In this document: in pieces, positions 62,644 through 64,000 of the stretch
Position numbering within the stretch: position 1 is the first letter of the stretch
How the letters are laid out: every line of letters begins with the position of its first letter
Assembly (NCBI RefSeq): GCF_040581405.1
Contig: NZ_CP137157.1
Span: 1,430,001-1,494,000 of the forward strand
DNA from: Komagataeibacter sucrofermentans DSM 15973
Lineage (GTDB): Bacteria > Pseudomonadota > Alphaproteobacteria > Acetobacterales > Acetobacteraceae
Length of the DNA stretch: 64,000 bases
Direction of reading: 5' to 3'
Position numbers and translations under genes: made by a program
The notes under the pieces: model-generated
What the model was told of the DNA's origin: nothing
Databases searched by the model: none
The model's input: the letters and a program-made list of their open reading frames with translations, nothing else

Positions 62644-63735
62644 TCAACCTTCCGGCACACCCTGCAGGAGCGTATCAAACGTCACGCGCCCATTGTCATA
62701 GTCCCGCTGGCAGTATTGAAACCCGGTGAGGGCATGAATGAGTTCCACCGGAATATCGAAGTAGAAATCGATCATATCCGGCAGGTAGCCACTATCGGCC
62801 TCTTCCTTCCGCATGGCCGTGACAATGGTGGCAAGCTGCGCAGGCGGCGTGCCGGTCATGTGCAGGTCATGCGGGCCGCCTGGCTGCGCGCGGGTGCGCG
62901 ACGTGCCAACATGGCGCACAGTCCATAGCTGTGCGCCGTTGGCATGGCCGGTGGCTTGCGTCACGTAATCCGGTTCATCGACAAAGAGGGACAGGACTGT
63001 GCACCCAGCCGCATAGGTCTCCATATGAGTGGCATGATGAAGGGCTGCGGCGGGGTCATTGAACCATACAACCGTCCATCCATCAGGCAGGCTGGCAATG
63101 GCGGCGGGTGCCGGGTTGTCTCCCTCTGGCCTGCCGGTCTCACTCAGGTGCATGCGGTGCAGTATGGCCTCCCGCTCGAGGCCGTGGAACAGGAACAGGC
63201 CCACCTTGTAGCCAACCGGGCGTGGCGGGCAGCTTTCGCGTATCCACGGACGCAGGCGGATGGGCGGAAATATATCCTGCGTGCCTTCCGCCATTTCAAG
63301 CGGCGCGAATGTGACCCTGCCGTTGGTTATGGTGTAGGGATAGACGAAATTCGCCGCCGTGCCATCGCGATGCGTGCACATGAGCACGGCAGCCTCGGCC
63401 TGCTTGCCGCTACCGGGCAGCAGCACGGTGCAGTTGGCCGCCACGACCGCCGCGCGCTGGTAACTGCGGCCTACCCTTTCGCGCAGGGCCTGCTTGAGAT
63501 GGTCGAGCTGGGCGTTGCCATCCTTTTTGTCCGGCATGGGCTCATCATGCAGTTCAATGTCGCCACGATAGGGCTCGCGCGCCATCAATGCGCCGAAGGG
63601 AGCGAAAACCCCATCGCGCCTCAGCCTGGCCTCCACTTCCGGCATGATGAAATCGACAAGGGCTGTAAAGTCCTGCTGTGGCGTGCTGAGCCAGTAGGGT
63701 CGATCCGCGTTATCCCCGCCTTCGTGCTGATCCAT
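62644..63735 (-). CDS. Hypothetical protein at the right edge of the phage module
   Basis: A 363-residue protein. The first 150 residues (QQDFTALVDFIMPEVEARLRRDGVFAPFGAL, DGNAQLDHLKQALRERVGRSYQRAAVVAANCTVLLPGSGK, AEAAVLMCTHRDGTAANFVYPYTI) resemble a bacterial family of small unassigned proteins in which such a domain occurs alone. The remaining 210 residues have no recognised relatives. AAGGACGG lies 8 bases before ATG 63735. A fusion of two unrelated pieces is possible. It could be phage or host; it is read in the module's direction. Confidence 0.6.
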   Translation of the reverse strand: MDQHEGGDNADRPYWLSTPQQDFTALVDFIMPEVEARLRRDGVFAPFGALMAREPYRGDIELHDEPMPDKKDGNAQLDHLKQALRERVGRSYQRAAVVAANCTVLLPGSGKQAEAAVLMCTHRDGTAANFVYPYTITNGRVTFAPLEMAEGTQDIFPPIRLRPWIRESCPPRPVGYKVGLFLFHGLEREAILHRMHLSETGRPEGDNPAPAAIASLPDGWTVVWFNDPAAALHHATHMETYAAGCTVLSLFVDEPDYVTQATGHANGAQLWTVRHVGTSRTRAQPGGPHDLHMTGTPPAQLATIVTAMRKEEADSGYLPDMIDFYFDIPVELIHALTGFQYCQRDYDNGRVTFDTLLQGVPEG

Positions 63736-63943
63736 TACGCCGTCCTTGCTGGCTGTGCCAGCGTTCAGGCTACGTTCGGCACATGAAACCTGTCAATCCG
63801 GCACCCGCGTATGGGCGGGGCATGGACATGTCGTCTAAGCCGCCCTACGCCGTGCACCGCGCTATCGGGGCTAGTCCATTTATGCTGCTGCCACACGGGA
63901 TGGGGCGAAAGAGCTGCTCCACGGGCGGCAGCATCCTGCATGT

Positions 63944-64000
63944 TCAGGCCGCGTGGTCATGATCGTGGCGGTGATGCAGGTCGGGATAATGGGCGTGGCT
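63944..64000 (-). CDS. His-rich C-terminus of an unidentified protein (cut by window edge)
   Basis: The last 18 codons of a leftward gene that starts beyond the window: SHAHYPDLHHRHDHDHAA. Such tails occur in metal transporters and chaperones, but which family cannot be told from this piece. It shows that the right flank of the phage module is chromosomal-looking sequence. Confidence 0.55.
   Translation of the reverse strand, partial: SHAHYPDLHHRHDHDHAA

Larger units (their letters stand above)
39786..63735 (-). mobile_element. Contractile-tail phage particle gene cluster (defective prophage or domesticated particle)
   Basis: About 24 kb, nearly all read leftward, in standard late-gene order: terminase, portal, scaffold-like, capsid, head-tail, sheath, tube, chaperone with frameshift, tape measure, baseplate, fibre, lysis. 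Stop and start codons overlap frequently (TGATG, TAATG, ATGA). No integrase, repressor, excisionase, replication or attachment repeat was found. Boundaries are set by the EamA gene on the left and the last unknown gene before a His-rich chromosomal-looking end on the right. Exact ends are not defined by repeats. Confidence 0.85.

Noticed and set aside
63736-63943. tRNA or attachment site at the right edge of the phage module
   Set aside because: No cloverleaf-like sequence was seen, and no direct repeat of this stretch was found near the left edge at 39.7 kb.

Overview
The window looks like chromosome of a cellulose-producing acetic acid bacterium, most likely Komagataeibacter (formerly Gluconacetobacter). 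The evidence is a fused cellulose synthase BcsA-BcsB gene followed by bcsX, bcsY and bcsC (the type II cellulose cluster of that genus), an IS5/IS1031-type element, high GC content and Acetobacteraceae-like proteins throughout.

1-8.4 kb is a cobalamin/cobalt regulon. It starts with the 3' end of metE, then holds four cobalamin riboswitches in about 6 kb. One has no convincing target except a 23-codon ORF. One precedes a gene pair made of a free-standing MetE N-terminal domain and a Rieske non-haem iron oxygenase. One precedes an OprB-type porin and one precedes cbtB-cbtA. Three of the four are followed by the same covarying hairpin. 8.5-10.7 kb holds the divergent manganese pair mntR/mntH. 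10.8-12.6 kb is a TetR-DoxX-SDR operon with a 21-bp palindrome. 12.9-14.9 kb is a decayed zone (AraC pseudogene, IS3-type remnant) around a small HRKD-repeat secreted protein.

15-29.9 kb is the second cellulose operon, read leftwards: bcsAB, bcsX (SGNH hydrolase), bcsY (membrane acyltransferase), bcsC, then a two-domain SGNH hydrolase. A complete 2.5-kb IS66 element with an 8-bp target duplication splits bcsAB inside the BcsB part. Precise excision would restore a 1,523-residue reading frame. 30-39.7 kb carries ordinary chromosomal genes: two TetR-type regulators (one apparently frameshifted), a rhodanese, an SDR, a secreted His/Gly/Asp/Glu repeat protein, MFS and EamA transporters, a DUF952 protein and an MgtC protein.

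39.8-63.7 kb is a leftward contractile-tailed phage particle module: terminase small and large, portal, scaffold-like protein, capsid, tail sheath and tube, tail assembly chaperone with a -1 frameshift site, short tape measure, baseplate, tail fibre and lysis genes. No integrase, repressor or replication gene is visible, and chromosomal-looking genes lie on both sides. It is therefore either a stripped prophage or a domesticated particle such as a gene-transfer-agent candidate. A cupin gene with its own AT-rich upstream region and an IS5-family element lie between the scaffold and capsid genes. The window ends in the His-rich C-terminus of an unidentified protein.
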